DNA from: Massospora cicadina
Lineage: Eukaryota; Entomophthoromycota; Entomophthoromycetes; Entomophthorales; Entomophthoraceae
Reading direction: 5' to 3'
DNA length: 64,000 nt
NCBI GenBank assembly: GCA_022478985.1
Contig: JAKSZP010007898.1
Location: 124,001 to 188,000, forward strand
A program made the position numbers and the translations under genes. The notes below the pieces were generated by a model. That model was given only the letters and a program-made list of their open reading frames with translations, was not told the origin of the DNA and searched no databases. Shown in pieces: positions 11,793 to 24,840 of this stretch. The first letter of the stretch is position 1, and the number at the start of each line of letters is the position of its first letter.

Positions 11793-14700
11793 ATGGGGGG
11801 AGCCTTTACTTTAATGGCGTTGACCATTGCTGGACTCAAGGCCTCGCCATCCCAGGCTAGGAAATTGAGTTTTTTAAAAAATAATTTACCTGTGGACATC
11901 CTGGCCATTCAGGAAACCCACTGTCCACGCAGTGCAGAGGAAGTATGGGAAGCCATGCTCCTCCCTTCCCTTCCCTTTTGGTCACCGCACTGTGGGGTGC
12001 TTGTTTGAGTGACCTATAGTTTTAAATTTATTTCATCAACATCATACCTCGACGGCTATGTCCTTGTAGTCACCTTTTCATGGGATGATGAAGTGCACGC
12101 TGTCGTTAACATTTACATTCCAACCTGTGCATGAGATTGTTGGAATTCTTCTCAGCTATCAATTCCCTTCCGCTACCCCCTGAACCATTTGTTGTTGGTG
12201 ACATGAACTGCTGGACAAACTCAACCACAGACTGCTGGCTCTCGTCGCCTACACCCCCACAGGGGCACATTGAACTTCACATTCTAAAAGCCACCCTAGG
12301 GTTGTTTGATAATCTTCCTCATCATGCACCACTACTCACTAACATGTCTTGCCCCCATGTGCACAACGGCCAGCTAAGATCTATGACCCGCATTGACCTT
12401 ATTCTCCCACCATTAAAATTTCAATATCAAATTTTCCACTTTACCATGACAAAAATCAATTTATCCGACCACAGAATGGTATCATTTTCCCTCTGTTTGT
12501 CCAATCCAGCGGCCCAGGTGCCAAAGTGGTGCGAACTCCACCCCACTGAGATCGCGTCACCCAGGTCTTTCTTGTGGGTGGACACCATGACCTCAGCTCT
12601 GGAGTTTACCACACCGTTATGTGCAGACCCAATCCCCACCTGGTCAACTTTAAAGCGAACACCATCCACCAGGCTCGCCACCTCTCATCACATCACTTGT
12701 GGGATGCCTCAGCAGTCATTTTGTGCATGCTGGCAGAAGTGTACCATCTGGAGTCTAACGTCCCTGCTGCAGGCTACATCTTAGAATGGGGTTGCAAGTG
12801 GGCAGAAGTGTCCGCTCGCCTCAATGCACTGGTAAGACAACACAAGCATTGGGTTTGTGTTCATTATAAAGTAAAGCATATAACAGCGGGTGATACATGA
12901 TCTGCTTACTCTTTTCAAAAATTCTTCACACCATGCCAGATATTGGCCTGCACAAAGGTGCAAAGGCCAGACCACTCAATCGCAGATATGCCAGCTGAAG
13001 TGGCAATTGAAATACACAATTATTAGTCCAAATTGTATCACTCCAATCCAGTTCCGCTGGCCAAAGTGTACAATTTTCTTGAAAGTGCACATATCCACAC
13101 TGTTTCCAATTTTCTGTAGTTGATGAATTTGATTACTTGGGACAAACTCTGGTCTGCCGTTTGTGGTGCACCATACAGAAAATGCCCAGGTCCAGATGGC
13201 ATTCCTTATAAGTTCTATAGAAAGTATTTCAAATAGTTTTCCTCCTTGCTGCTTGCCTCTATGAACCAATGCCTTATGGAAACGCGCCTCCTTCCTGGAG
13301 GGCAAGAGGCCTTCACAATACCGTTGTACAAGAAAAAAATAAGCTGGACTTGGCCAACTGGCTCCCCATTTCACTTACTAACACAGACACAAAGACTTTT
13401 ACTAAAAGCATGGCAAACCGCCTAGGGGTTGTTGCCTCTGCTCCTATTTCCCCTGAACAATTCGGTTTCATTCCCAAAAGGTGGATTTATGACAACATAC
13501 ACACCGTAGCCAACGTCTGTCAATCCACGGCTTCTGGAGCACTTTTTTTAGACCAGCAGAAGGCCTATGATAGAGTCAACTGGGGTTACCTCAGAGCCTG
13601 CCTCCACAAGTTCCACCTCCCCTTTCGCTTCATTAATTGGATGATGTTGCTCACGGAATCTGCCACAATGGCTGTGCGTGGCCCTGGCTTCCTCACGGAT
13701 GTAGTTCGCCCTCAAAGGGGCCTACGCCAAGGGGACCCTCTAAGACTACTCTTATATAACTTCAGCCTTGAACCACTTCTTCAAAATTTGAATTCCCGCC
13801 TTACTGGTGTCCATGTGCAAGGCCAAGCACCAGTCAGGATGTTGGCGTTTGCTGATGATTGTGTGTTTGGGGTGTCTAACAATCATGATGCACGCGCGCT
13901 TGAAGCTACTATCCAGGTTTACTCCAGGGTAAGTAATGCTGCACTCAACACCTCCAAAAACCGAAATAGTTCTCCTTGGTCAGTATCAAGCCCGCTGGGC
14001 CCCAGCGCCCCATTTTCTACTTGCTTCAACAACTTGCTCACAGGATTTCTTTCCCTTCCCACCCCACACCGCCCCGCTTGTGCTCCCCTTTGTGCCAAGC
14101 CCCACCATTGGCTCATTCCGCCATTTGGGGGTGAGGCTAAAGGCGGGAGGTTACGCCTCAACGGTGATGGAAAACCATATCCTAGACAAAATTACGAAAC
14201 TCATAGCTTCCCTCAAAGCCCGCCAGACCTCCCTTACAGGCAGGGTAGTGCTAGCCAACTCTATTCTCCTTTCTAAAGTTTGGTTTGGGGCCCACGTCAT
14301 CGCTTTTTCCCCTTGTTTCTTCAGTTCATTATACGCCCTTCCGTAAGGGTGGCTTTGGCTAGGCCGCCCGCCGCCAGTGCGCCTGGATGTCATGTTTGGC
14401 CCTCACCATAGTGGTGGTATGGGACTGCTCAACTTTGAGGCCCATGATGCCAAAATCCTTGGCACCTGGATCGCTGCAGTCACCAACCCTACGATCTCAG
14501 CCCAGCACTGGTCCCGTGCAGCCTTCTCCAACTTCTCCCGCGCCCTGGGCCTCACCAATCCTGCCCACCCACATTCTCTGTTAAGTATCTCGCCTCACAT
14601 CCTTCTGCTGCGGGCCCACAAGGGACGTCACTCCACTTCAAAATGATCATCCTCTCCATGCAGAGCGCTGAGTGGAGAATTCGCATCTGTGGGCACACCA

Positions 14701-15323
14701 CCCAGAGGGGGCGCCCTACTCCTTGGTTCACCCAGGAAGTACAAGGACTACCCATACTGAACGGAGTGATACCCATGAGGTCCCCTACCATAGCCAGGAT
14801 GGACTACCTGACCATTTTGGAAATCTCATACTCCCTAGATCCTCAGAAGGCCATATGGAAGTACGCCCACCACCCTCTTCTGCAGCCTCATATATGTTCC
14901 CATGTGTGGTGCTGCTTGAGATGGGTATACCATACTGGTGAGCGCTCTAACGCTTTGCACTCATCTTGCGTCGTGTGTGGCCAGTATGGAACTTTGGTTA
15001 ACCGCCTGGAAGAGTGCTCTCCCTCAAAAGCGATATGGCGTGAGGTACAGCGTCTATTTCTCCAGGATCAGGCACAGCATTTCAGCATGTCTAAGGACAT
15101 CTTTGCTTTGTCCATGGTTTCCCCTCTACCACCTTCCCTTCATGCCTTAGTGGTTGCAATTGCTATGTCGACTATCCACACGATTGTCTTGGATGCTATC
15201 TCAGGCTCCACTTTCACCCTCCAGGAAGCTCTACTCCAGTTCCAGTCGCACCTTGTGGACCACTTTCAAGCGTGGATGTTTGGGTACCTCCCATCCCGTC
15301 ACTACCAGATGGTCTCATCCTGA
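11793..15323 (+). pseudogene. LINE-B ORF2 (endonuclease, reverse transcriptase, zinc motif)
   Basis: The endonuclease part reads DILAIQETHCP (about 11,895-11,930), VGDMNCW (about 12,195) and RIDLILPPLKF (about 12,390), motifs of the APE-like family. The RT lies mainly in a 335-codon open stretch at 13,269-14,276, with FIPKRWIYDN, the LRQGDPLRLLLYNF block and FADD at about 13,849-13,860. The C-terminus is an uninterrupted 226-codon stretch at 14,643-15,323. Its zinc motif reads CVVCGQYGTLVNRLEEC, where LINE-A has His in place of the Asn, so one metal ligand is lost here. Frameshifts near 12,010-12,130, 12,780-13,270 and 14,000-14,380 break the ORF. Confidence 0.85.
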
Positions 15324-15577
15324 TTTCCAGTTTGGTTCATCGCTTCAGACCCCTTCCTACATACATGCTTAATAGTGGCGCAAGCCCCTACACACGTAAC
15401 CCCCTTCCTTCTCTTGGCGTTCCCGCTGGCAACAGGAGATAGCGTTTGCTTCTCTAGGGTGCCCTCCTCTTGCTGATTTTTTTTTGTTAGTTTACTTATC
15501 AGAAGTATCCATCCCCTGGTCGGCCTTCTCTGAATAAAAATTAAAAATTAAAAATTAAAAATATAAATTCCAGATAC

Positions 15578-18371
15578 CTCTTTGACTTTAAAGATTCAGA
15601 AAAAAGGCCAATATCCCTATCAAACTTTAATGCGCAACTAACTTTGATACCACCATCAAGTCCCAGAATTTCCCATCGAAGGCCATCTTAGCAGAGGTCA
15701 CTAGAACCCCTCTCCTTCAGATGACCTTAGCTGATCATCAGGACACCGTATGGGGCATCAATCTTCAACCAAATCTTCAGCTTCTCGCTCCTTGGAACAC
15801 TGATGGAACCGTTAAACTTTGAGCACTGCTATCTGCCTTACCATGGCATCATTGAAATTTGCATTGGTCACAAATGCCTCTGCACTGGCCATAAGGGAAC
15901 AGCATCCACTGGATCTGGTGTCAACATCTTTTTCTCACTTGACATAGTAAAGCTTCTGGTTAGCTACCACAACTTGCTCTTCTACTTGGTGTACACTGGG
16001 ATGGGGCTCACTATCATATGCTTTAAGAGTGACCATATCTATTGTGGAACCCACTTACCCATTTTTGATTGTCTGCTGGGGTACACCGCTCTCCCAGTAG
16101 CGATCTCAGGCCATGAGAACCACTACAATCAAAATGTTAGACTTCTGTGCATTCAAAATAATAATAAAAAGATTTCGTTTAAATACAGTTTTATAGAATA
16201 TAATATGGCCATCAAATTAGAAGTTGCCATTACGCCATATAAACCTCAAGCTGATGTCAAAAACTTGTTATAATTTTGACTTATCTCAGCAAACTCAAAA
16301 TGAGTTCGAGAAATTGCCATCCTACTGACAACTTGAAGTCCCAAGTGAGTTGGCCCCTATAAATGTCGAATATTCAAATTGTCTAGCTAATCTAAATCCA
16401 CAAAATTTAAAAAATTAGTTAACAGTATTGGCCATCAATAAAGATCAAAACTAACTATAACTCTATGTAAAGTAACTGCCACACCTGGTCAAGTCTTGGA
16501 GGGGCTCTGTTGTGATTTCCCCTTTAAGGTGAAGCCTAGACTTGTCAGTAATTATTTAGTTATAGTTAATATCAATTATCTTTAAAATTTATCATGATAT
16601 GATATATCATTGGACCTAATTATACAAAAAAAAAATTTCCATTATGAAGCAACAGGCGATTCCCATCAAGTACACTGTAATTATGAACAAATCTGTCAAT
16701 GATTTTGAACCATCTATTAATCCATTTTGGGATTTAGTGAGCTTGCCTCCTTACTTTTATTATTCCTGTTTATCCTCATCTATCCTATCTTTAATTTACT
16801 TTTATCCTTTTTATTTAATTATCCTTCATGTTTGCTTCACTGTACTATAAATAGTGCTAGTTTTTTTATTATAGAACTTCTTACTCCAATCTTAGAAATA
16901 GTGTTATAAATTCCTTCTATATGTTGTCCTATTCAATGAACTTTGAAGGCCTGCCTTCTGAAAATGGGTCAAATCATAATACTGTCACACCTATTCACTT
17001 GAAACACAATGCCACAGCACTATTTCAGCATGCAAAAGGACGATGAACTAGCCTATCATAGATTCAGACCTTTTAAAAATACACTCTTAGTTGTAGAAGA
17101 ATATATGGATAAAAAATGAAATTAAGAGCAGAAAAAGCGTAAGCAAGTCTTTGTTCTTTAATATCAGTGAAATGTGCTAATACCCTATGAGTTACTCAAA
17201 GGTAGTAACATTATAGTTTTAAGTTGTAAAATAGGTTTGTTTAATTGCATAAGTTCATCTGAATAAAAAGAATTCTTCCTTTGTTAATAAAACTTTTTAA
17301 CTATATTGCATTTTATGCCAGAAATACTTTAAGGTGTGCATTAAAATTGGCATTAAGTGAAATAAGATCAACCATATTTTATTGTCTATATGGGAAGTAA
17401 TTAAGATTAAGTCGCAGGTGTTGATGGAGTCATGACCTTGTTGATTAGGCCAGGGGGGACTTCTTCAGGATTCTTTGATTTATTAAATACAAGCGAAGGT
17501 ACATTTTAGCCTATTTATGTGTAACTTAATTGTAAGTTACAATTGGATGGCACAGACCACAATGGCAATATTATCATCTTAATTATATAGTTAGTTGTGA
17601 ACAAAGATCAACTTATTCTAAAACTAAACTGAGAACACTGCAAGAATTCTGGTCTGGGTGGTTGAAAGCTTAATGTAACTCATATTTTTCACAATATGAC
17701 AAATGCAATATTCTTAGTAATATATGCTGTTTAAGAGATGGGACCAAAGTTGTCCTACTAAGTCTACTTGAGCTGAACTCTTGTTTGGGATGGAAGGTTA
17801 ATATTAGAGAAATTTAGGGCATATATTTTCTTTTTCAATTATATTATCTACAATTCATATACGCTTCATATAAAAAGTGTCAGAAAAGGGGAAAATCTAG
17901 GTATAATATACTAATGAGATGCAAACTTCTTGTCAAAGAAATTTGCAAGTCTTGAGTAAGCTAGGGGTTTCACACGTGTGGGAGGGAGCGCGTCATGCTT
18001 CTTTTAATGGCAAGTTTATTGTTTTATTGCAAATCTCTGCAATTGGAGGCACTTCCATCTTTATAAATAAGGTGCATTGCTTAATGTAATAATTCATGGA
18101 GTCAGGTGATGAGATATAGTGTTATCTTGTTAAAATTTTGATCATGATTAGTATTGACATTCACATTAATGGCTTGTGTCATTGTGTGTAATAAAGTGAT
18201 GGGCTCTTGATCAGGGAAACCAGTTGTTTGATAAAATTTTATTTGTTGTAGCTCCTTCAATTTTAGCAAATCATTTATAGAGGAACATTTTTATAACATT
18301 GAGACTCTGGCTATATCCAATGAGAAATGAGAAAATTATTTTAATCTTGTAAAGATGTCATCAACCTCAGT
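15578..18371. other. AT-rich region without an assigned gene
   Basis: About 2.8 kb between LINE-B and the direct-repeat unit at 18.4 kb. The longest open stretch is 156 codons at 15,803-16,273 (plus), with Cys/His-rich and hydrophobic patches but no domain I recognise. Neighbouring frames at 15,640-16,750 contain protein-like scraps split by stops, which suggests a decayed element of unknown class. From 16,900 to 18,370 I see only AT-rich DNA with a CACGTG box near 17,980. Confidence 0.35.
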
Positions 18372-19384
18372 TGTAAAAATTAGGCTAGTTGGGTTGCTCG
18401 CTTAGTGCATCTCAGATTCCCACAATATGGCAGATGAGGTATGCTTATTATGTCATTCTGCCTAAGAGAGAGAGGCCAAATTTCTCTTAAGTATTAAGCC
18501 TTGACCTTTGTTGGATAAGGGCTTATGTATATGAAAATTATATGAAGTATAATAAATGATAAGTGATTAAGTAATTCTTTACTTAGTAAAAACTTGGGAC
18601 TTATTACCCAATGAGAATTACCATGGCTATAGATTATGTATCAAGGCTATAGTCACACTATTATCTACATATAAAGAAAGGGTATATGCTGGAAGATCAG
18701 AGGAAAGACATAAAGAGATGGCCAGGCTTCACAATTCTTCTTTTGCAATACTTTTGCAAAGATGTTTTTATTGGGATTGAGGATGAATCAAAGATAATTG
18801 ATAAAGGTTAATATTAAATTGTGGGAGTTGAGATCTGGAGATGCTATCTGGATATTAACTCTAATTTTTGATAGTTAAATCTAATTCTAAATTATGGCAA
18901 TTTCATGAAATTTATCGCTTGGATTATTGTAGATAGTTTGGAATAGATGGTAGCTTGTTCAGAGCTAATGAGAGTGTCAAACAAGCTTAGCACTTCATAG
19001 TGGCCTAATCAGACCCAGTTAATAAATAATGTAAGATAATTCTCCTTAAATCATTGCAGAAAAATGGAATTGTCAGCATCTTGATTGTAGCCAATCAGAG
19101 AGCCAAACAAGCTTTCATTTTGTCTGGCTTATTTAGGTTTAGTCAATCAAGGAGGGAGAAAAGAACATATACTTTGGTTTGAACTCCCTTGAAGCCTATA
19201 AAAGGGGTTCTAAAATCGCAATCTGTTTTCCTAGATTAGTATTAGTATAAATAATATATAATTTATTCATGATGAATGTATTAGTTTTTATAATTATCTT
19301 TAAGATAGTTGCGGGAGAGGAATCTGTCAGTAAGGTTGATGCTCCAATATTCTTCACTAAGATCAGATATTAGAATTTCTGACA
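18372..19384 (+). repeat. LTR-like direct repeat, copy 1
   Basis: A unit of about 1.0 kb starting TGTAAAAATT and ending CTGACA, repeated at 21,309-22,369. It carries a promoter-like arrangement: CCAATCAG at 19,091-19,098 and TATAAAAGG at 19,197-19,205, conserved at nearly the same spacing in copy 2. The TG...CA ends and the promoter fit an LTR of a retrotransposon. No matching 5-bp TSD was found around the pair, so the arrangement is either old or not a simple two-LTR element. Confidence 0.6.
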
Positions 19385-21308
19385 GAACCTCCTCTAAGAA
19401 TACTGAAAGCAGTGAATCTGATTAGGAATCCCTCCCGCGTTCCTTTTGGGTTAATGTCAAGTCTTTTCCAGGTAAGGGAGGTAGTGGTAGCGCCCCATTG
19501 CTGATTACTAGTTAAAACCAAGTAGCTCAAAGTAAGACCAAAATTGAGCATACAGTTGTTAATTGGCTAAGCAGTGCTAGGGCGTCATGATGTGCCTGCA
19601 GATGAGCAATCCAAATTCCACTTGTGTGCCTATGGTTGTTGAATAAATTTATCAGTTAAGTTGATCTTGAGTTCATACATAACCCAGTTGTCATCCTGAA
19701 GAGCTAGCTGTCTGGTGCTTTGTGCAAGCTCAGGAGGGTGCGGTTGGATAGTAGATGCTTGTTTGGAGGTTCCTTTTCACCCCTTTCAGAATTGTCAAAG
19801 TGGTTAGGTAGGCTCATGTAAGCCTGTTGCGGTTGAATAAATTCATCATTTAATCTGGTATTGAATTTAAGCATAACCCAGATAAGATTTTTCTTGTTGA
19901 TTGAAGAGACAGTGAGAGATTGATTAGCTTCAAGCTCATTAGTGCAAAGTAAGGCATGCTCTGGTGTTCCCTCAAGGAATCTGAGGTGATCTTCACCTTT
20001 CTGTTTAGTAAAGGAGACGTCAGTGTCAGTAGGGTGTACTAGGTACAGGTTAATGCACGCTTGGATGGGCTCAGTGAGTAAGTTGATGTCTTCACAGGAA
20101 TCCTGGGTGTACTTTTATAATTGTACAGATCCTCTTGTTAATAAATAAAATGTTGAGAGATTGATTACCTATAATTTGCCAATGTGAAACAAAGCTTGCT
20201 CTAGTGTAACCTCAAGGAATCTGATGCAATCTTGGAATTTTAAAAATCACCAAGGGGCTCCTAATGCAGACTAATATTATGGGCTAAAGGCCTGGGGTAC
20301 TGCCCCCACCACACTAGGGCTGCGCAAACCTAAGCACCACCAAATGTGGGCCCAACCGTGATTGGGAGTAGCTCACACTATCCCCTAAATTGACATATTC
20401 CCGCCCTGTTTAAGTATTGGGCAGCTTGTCTGCACCAGCCATTACAGGTGATATGTCTCTCATCCCCCTTGTGGGATTAAAAGATCCAATGACCCCCAGG
20501 TTTAAGGCCCCTGAGGGGGGAGAAGCTGAAGCCCTCCCCTTTGTCACCTGCTTTTTCAGTGGAGTTGTGCTCTCCGTCCTCTTTTTGTCCAGGAAGCCTT
20601 GGAGTCTTTTTATATCTGCTATCACTTTCTTGCATGACCCGTTTCGCCACCAGCTGCCTCATGCCAGCCAAGCTGGCAGCTATTCAAGCTTCAAGCCAAC
20701 TCAGCAAACTGCAGCATTTTATTGTAGGCAAGTGCATTGAAGCACAGCCAACCAGGATTGCCCCTCCCTTGTCTTGGGGTCTACACCTGTGCACTCCTGC
20801 TCGTGAGGAGGCCGTTTGAAGGCGCCATGCCCAACTTGTACCCCCCCTTCCTTCCTTTATTCTCCCATAGGTAGTGGTAGAAACCCGCAAGAACAGGTCA
20901 GCACAGTCATCACTACCATACCGCACTTCTTTCAGGCCATTACAGGACCCTACCAACGCACCTCTCTGGGTTCTGGTGTTAGTTAATCACCCATGTTTCT
21001 ACAGGACTTCCTTGGTTGCACCACGTGGAGGCCCCAGCTTACCCTAACTAGCTCACCATCTGATGAAATCTTCACCTTTCTACTTAATGGAGGAAATTTC
21101 AGTGTTGGTAGGCGGAACTAAGGAGTGGTTCAAGCGTTTAAATTTAGACTTTATTGAGGAGTTGCTCTGCACAGCTTTGAGGTGCGGGCTCAACATGTTG
21201 TAAAGCTTCTTATGGATCTTGGCTCAGCGCAGGTAAGAGAGTTCCCTTCTCCAAGGTAGAGGTTAAAAACTTAGTGATGTACAGGGGCTCCATGTAGTGA
21301 GCACCACT
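19385..21308. mobile_element. Internal region between LTR-like repeats, with a GC-richer island
   Basis: The 1.9 kb between the two LTR-like copies contains no recognisable gag or pol. At 19,620-20,100 a motif around GGTTGAATAAATT(T/C)ATCA and CATAACCCAG occurs twice. From about 20,280 to 21,060 the base composition becomes clearly richer in G and C. Open stretches there (for example 20,417-20,740 on plus; 20,410-20,625 and 20,684-20,956 on minus) overlap on both strands and have no recognised domain. It could be a non-autonomous LTR element carrying a captured fragment. Confidence 0.35.
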
Positions 21309-22369
21309 TGTAGGAATTCTGGCTAGCTGGGTTGCTCACTTGGTGCAGATCAGAATTCCCACAATATGGCAGATGCGGTGTGCTTAGTACATCACGCTAA
21401 CTTAGGGAGAGGAGACTAGGATTTCCCTAAGTTCTCAAGCCTTGACCTTTATTGAAGAATAATTAAGTATTTTAAAAAATTATATTAAGTACAATAAATG
21501 GTAAGTGATAAAGTAATTCTTTACTTAGTAGTAACTTGGGTTTTATACCCCAATGAAAATATTATAGCTATAGATTATGTAACAAGGCTATAGTCACGCA
21601 GTTATCTACATATAAAGGAAAGGGAATATGCTGGAAAATACCATCTAGTACTAAAAAAATATGCTGGAAAATCAGATGAAAGACATAAAGGGATGGCCAG
21701 GCTTCACAATTATTTCTCTTTTGTGATACTTTGATAAAAATGTTGAAATATGGATTTTAGATGAATACAAATAATAATTATTAAAGTTTAGTATTAAAAT
21801 TGTGAATTCAAGATCTGCAGATGCAATCTGGACACTAAACCCTAATTTGTGATAATTAAATCTTAATCCAAATTAGTTTAGTTACTGGAGTTCATCACTC
21901 ATATCTTTGCAGATATTTTGGAATAGATGTTATCTTATTCAGAGCCAATTAGGTGTCATCAAAGCTTGGCACTTCATTGTGGCTTTCATGGTTCCAGCTA
22001 ATTAATTGAAGATAAGATAATTCCTCTTAAGTCATTGCAGATAAACTGGAATGGTTGGCAGCTTGTTTTTAGCCAATCAGAGAGTCAAACAAACTTGCAT
22101 TTTGACTTGGCTTATGAAGATTTAGTCAATCAGGAGAGAGTTGATATTTTCACTGGTTTGAACCCCCTTGAAGCCTATAAAAGGAGTTCTAAAATTGCGA
22201 TCTGTTTTCTTAGATTAGTATTAGTATAAATAATACATAAATTATATATAAAATGAAAACTAGTAATTATCCAGATGCCCACTAAGGTAGTTATGGGAGG
22301 GGAATCTTTTGGTAAGGTCGATGCTCTAATATTCTTTACTAAAGATCAGATATTGGAATTTCTGAAACA
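21309..22369 (+). repeat. LTR-like direct repeat, copy 2
   Basis: Second copy of the 18.4-kb unit, starting TGTAGGAATT and ending CTGAAACA. CCAATCAG lies at 22,073-22,080 and TATAAAAGG at 22,176-22,184. Sequence that follows copy 1 (around CTCCCGCGTTCCTT at 19,430) also follows copy 2 (around 22,645) after about 225 extra bases. The repeated unit is therefore longer than the LTR, and the two copies may be a tandem LTR-internal-LTR-internal array. Confidence 0.6.
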
Positions 22370-23259
22370 GCTAATCATGTGTGGGTAAAATATATCTTAT
22401 CACCAAAAACACCTCTAGGCCCATAAGAGTATCTTTTTTAATTGTTAACTATCTTCCTAAACTTAAAATAGTGTAAATATACTACATAATATGAGTACCT
22501 AATATGATTGCCCTAAAATAGTTTGGGAAGGGGTGCTGATAGTAGAGTCTATGAGTTAAATTTCTTTCCATAAGAGCATATATCATATATCTGACAAGTC
22601 CCTTTTCAAGATTAATGAGATCAGTGAATAGGAGTAGGTACTCTTCCCGCGTTCCTTATAGGTCCTAGATCAAGTCTTTACCAAGTAAAGTAAGCAGACT
22701 CATGGTTGAATTATTAAATATTTGCTTATGTTCAAGTTTTCCGTTGTTAAACCAGTTTTGAGAGAAAAAATGTTTTGTGGATCAGCGGTGCATAGGCGTT
22801 GCAAGGTACCTGCAGCCAAAATCTTAAGTTTCATTTGTTACAATTAGTATCTTTAGTTTTCCATCAATAAAGATAAAGCTCTATTTAATAAGCCCTATTC
22901 TGTGCCCTTTATATTCAATTGCCTTTTGTAATGTGATAAGATCAAGATTATATTATTTGTTGCTTAGTGGTTATTATAGAACTTTTTTTCACCCCTTCAG
23001 AATTGTTGATGGAGGTATATAATAAGTCAGTAATCAACTAGTGTACTTCTGCGGTGCCTTCAAAGTCATATGTAATATCAACAAAACTTTTTAAACTTAA
23101 AGTAGCTCTACATTAATTAAGTTACTGTTGAATTACTTTAGCACTTAATATGGAGTTTCTTCATAAATACTGTTGCAATTTGGTCTGTTCAACCATATAA
23201 AAAATACCCTTTATATTAAAAGCATAAATTATTTAGTTATTTAAATTAAACTTAAATTA

Positions 23260-23965
23260 AGTTACCTTTCTGTTGATGTTATACACTGTGTCTCAATCTG
23301 CCATAGCAAAGCTATGTTTATTGGGCACCTTCACCAATTGTAGGTATGAGTAAGTGTTACAATTATTGCTTTGCCACTCCACCAACGGTATGCCCCTAAC
23401 TTTAATTACTATAATTTGCATTGCCCCGAGCCATGTATATATGAATCACTTTTATATTATACATTATTCTTGGGCTGCAATGACACTGAAAAATGTGCCA
23501 TATACATGAGTTATTTCACATGGACTTACTCCTTACATTGGCATAAAATTGTAGCTATTCAGATTAATGATTTCATGACTTAAAAAACCTTATGTGAGCT
23601 CCCAATATATCTAAGAGCAGTTTTGTTACCAAGTATCTGATATCAATAGGAACTCAGAATACATAAATCTGTGAAGAAGGGATTAATATTTGATAGGAAC
23701 TCTATTTTTATTTGTTAGGTTGTTGCTAAAGATAGCATGACTAGGAACTTCAGATGGAAGTTTCTTTCTTCCATTGTCAGTACCAAATCCTATGGTCTGC
23801 ATTGACTTTACTTTAACAAAAAAAACTTTAGCAATTATTTTGGGATTTATTCCCTGCTTTTACAGGTATATGTCATCATACAGATTGCTTTTTATATAGT
23901 ACAAATATACCTGTGCTGACTGCAAGTTAAGCCATCATGCTGATTTCAACTTCTTGGTGTCCACT
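23260..23965 (+). repeat. Second direct-repeat pair, copy 1 (approximate ends)
   Basis: About 0.7 kb recognisably repeated at 25,540-26,235. Shared landmarks in order are a segment before CACCTT (23,320), TTGGGC(T/C)GCAA (23,469), TATGTGAGCTC (23,590) and TAGTACAAATATACCT (23,897). Similarity is patchy, so both copies are old. It is probably an LTR pair around the stretch at 24.0-25.5 kb, but TG/CA ends and a TSD could not be fixed. Confidence 0.5.
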
Positions 23966-24699
23966 ACGTGGTGCACTTTGTGCTGACCTGTACACCTACT
24001 ACTTAACAATAGACCTCTATAACTTATATGCTGAAGCAGCCGTTTCCAAGGCCCTTCAGACTTATGCCTGACCCCTTTGTCAGATGCATTATGAAATAAA
24101 ACTCCACCTTAACATATTCCTGGATAATATATAAACTCACCAGCTCCAGACAACTGATATCTAAGACATTATGGAGAATAATCTCTGAAATCTTTATGGG
24201 GTAGATTTAAAACTGGATTGATCAGTGCCCTACCTCACACATCTATATTGGGATACTGATAATCTGCATCTTCTAGTTCAATCTCAAGGATGAGACATAA
24301 ATGACTTTAATGCACGACTTTTAGTTTTGTATATAAAAACTTAAAAAGGCTGAACTACAGTACGAGGTGAGACATTGCCTAATCTTTTGCCTGTAAAATT
24401 AAGTCCAAAAGTTAATTTTAATTTAATTGCAACTGAAATCATAGGCAATTAGGCAGTAATTGCGCCTATCTTTCTTACTATCTTTACTATAACACCTACT
24501 TCAGGTATTTTCTGTGAAAGCAAAATGCTGGTAATGCCAGATTAAGATATACCAGAAGCTGTTCCTTGCGTTGCTACTGCAATTTCTACTGGTACTATAA
24601 TGGAGGAGCAACTCTTGATAATTCTACTTTATGAACTGTTAATACCAATTTTTCTGCCAGTTCTCTTAAACTAACTGGGAAACAGGGTTAGCAATCTTA

Positions 24700-24840
24700 G
24701 CAAGTTATCCCTGTGAAATTGCCTAAATTTGACAAGTAGGAGAACATTAACACCTTCATGAGGTTTTTTTTGAATTTGATACAGGGAATGAAGATGAATA
24801 GGCTTAAATGGAAATGTTAATGATTTTGTTAACCCCATTA
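24700..24840 (+). pseudogene. Possible retrotransposon gag scrap
   Basis: Between the two 23.3/25.5-kb repeats a plus-strand reading gives VKLPKFDK, stop, ENINTFMRFF. This resembles the start of Ty3-type gag domains, which often have a LPKFDG-like block followed by a helical segment. The match is short and broken by stops, so it is weak support for an LTR retrotransposon between those repeats. Confidence 0.25.

Larger units (their letters stand above)
10269..15561 (+). mobile_element. LINE-B: second near full-length copy of the same LINE family
   Basis: Same family and layout as LINE-A but on the plus strand: a pyrimidine-rich 5' end, ORF1, ORF2, and a 3' end containing TCCATCCCCTGGTCGGCC at about 15,509-15,526 followed by a run of AAAAATT units. 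Imperfect flanking repeats TATAAATTTCTGATAC (10,253-10,268) and TATAAATTCCAGATAC (15,562-15,577) match at 14 of 16 bases and look like a worn TSD. More stops in ORF1 and the degraded TSD suggest it is older than LINE-A. The two copies form a large imperfect inverted repeat. Confidence 0.9.

Noticed and set aside
20410..20956. Open stretches on both strands in the GC-rich island as a host gene
   Set aside because: They are several overlapping frames without motifs or a consistent strand; higher GC alone lengthens chance ORFs.
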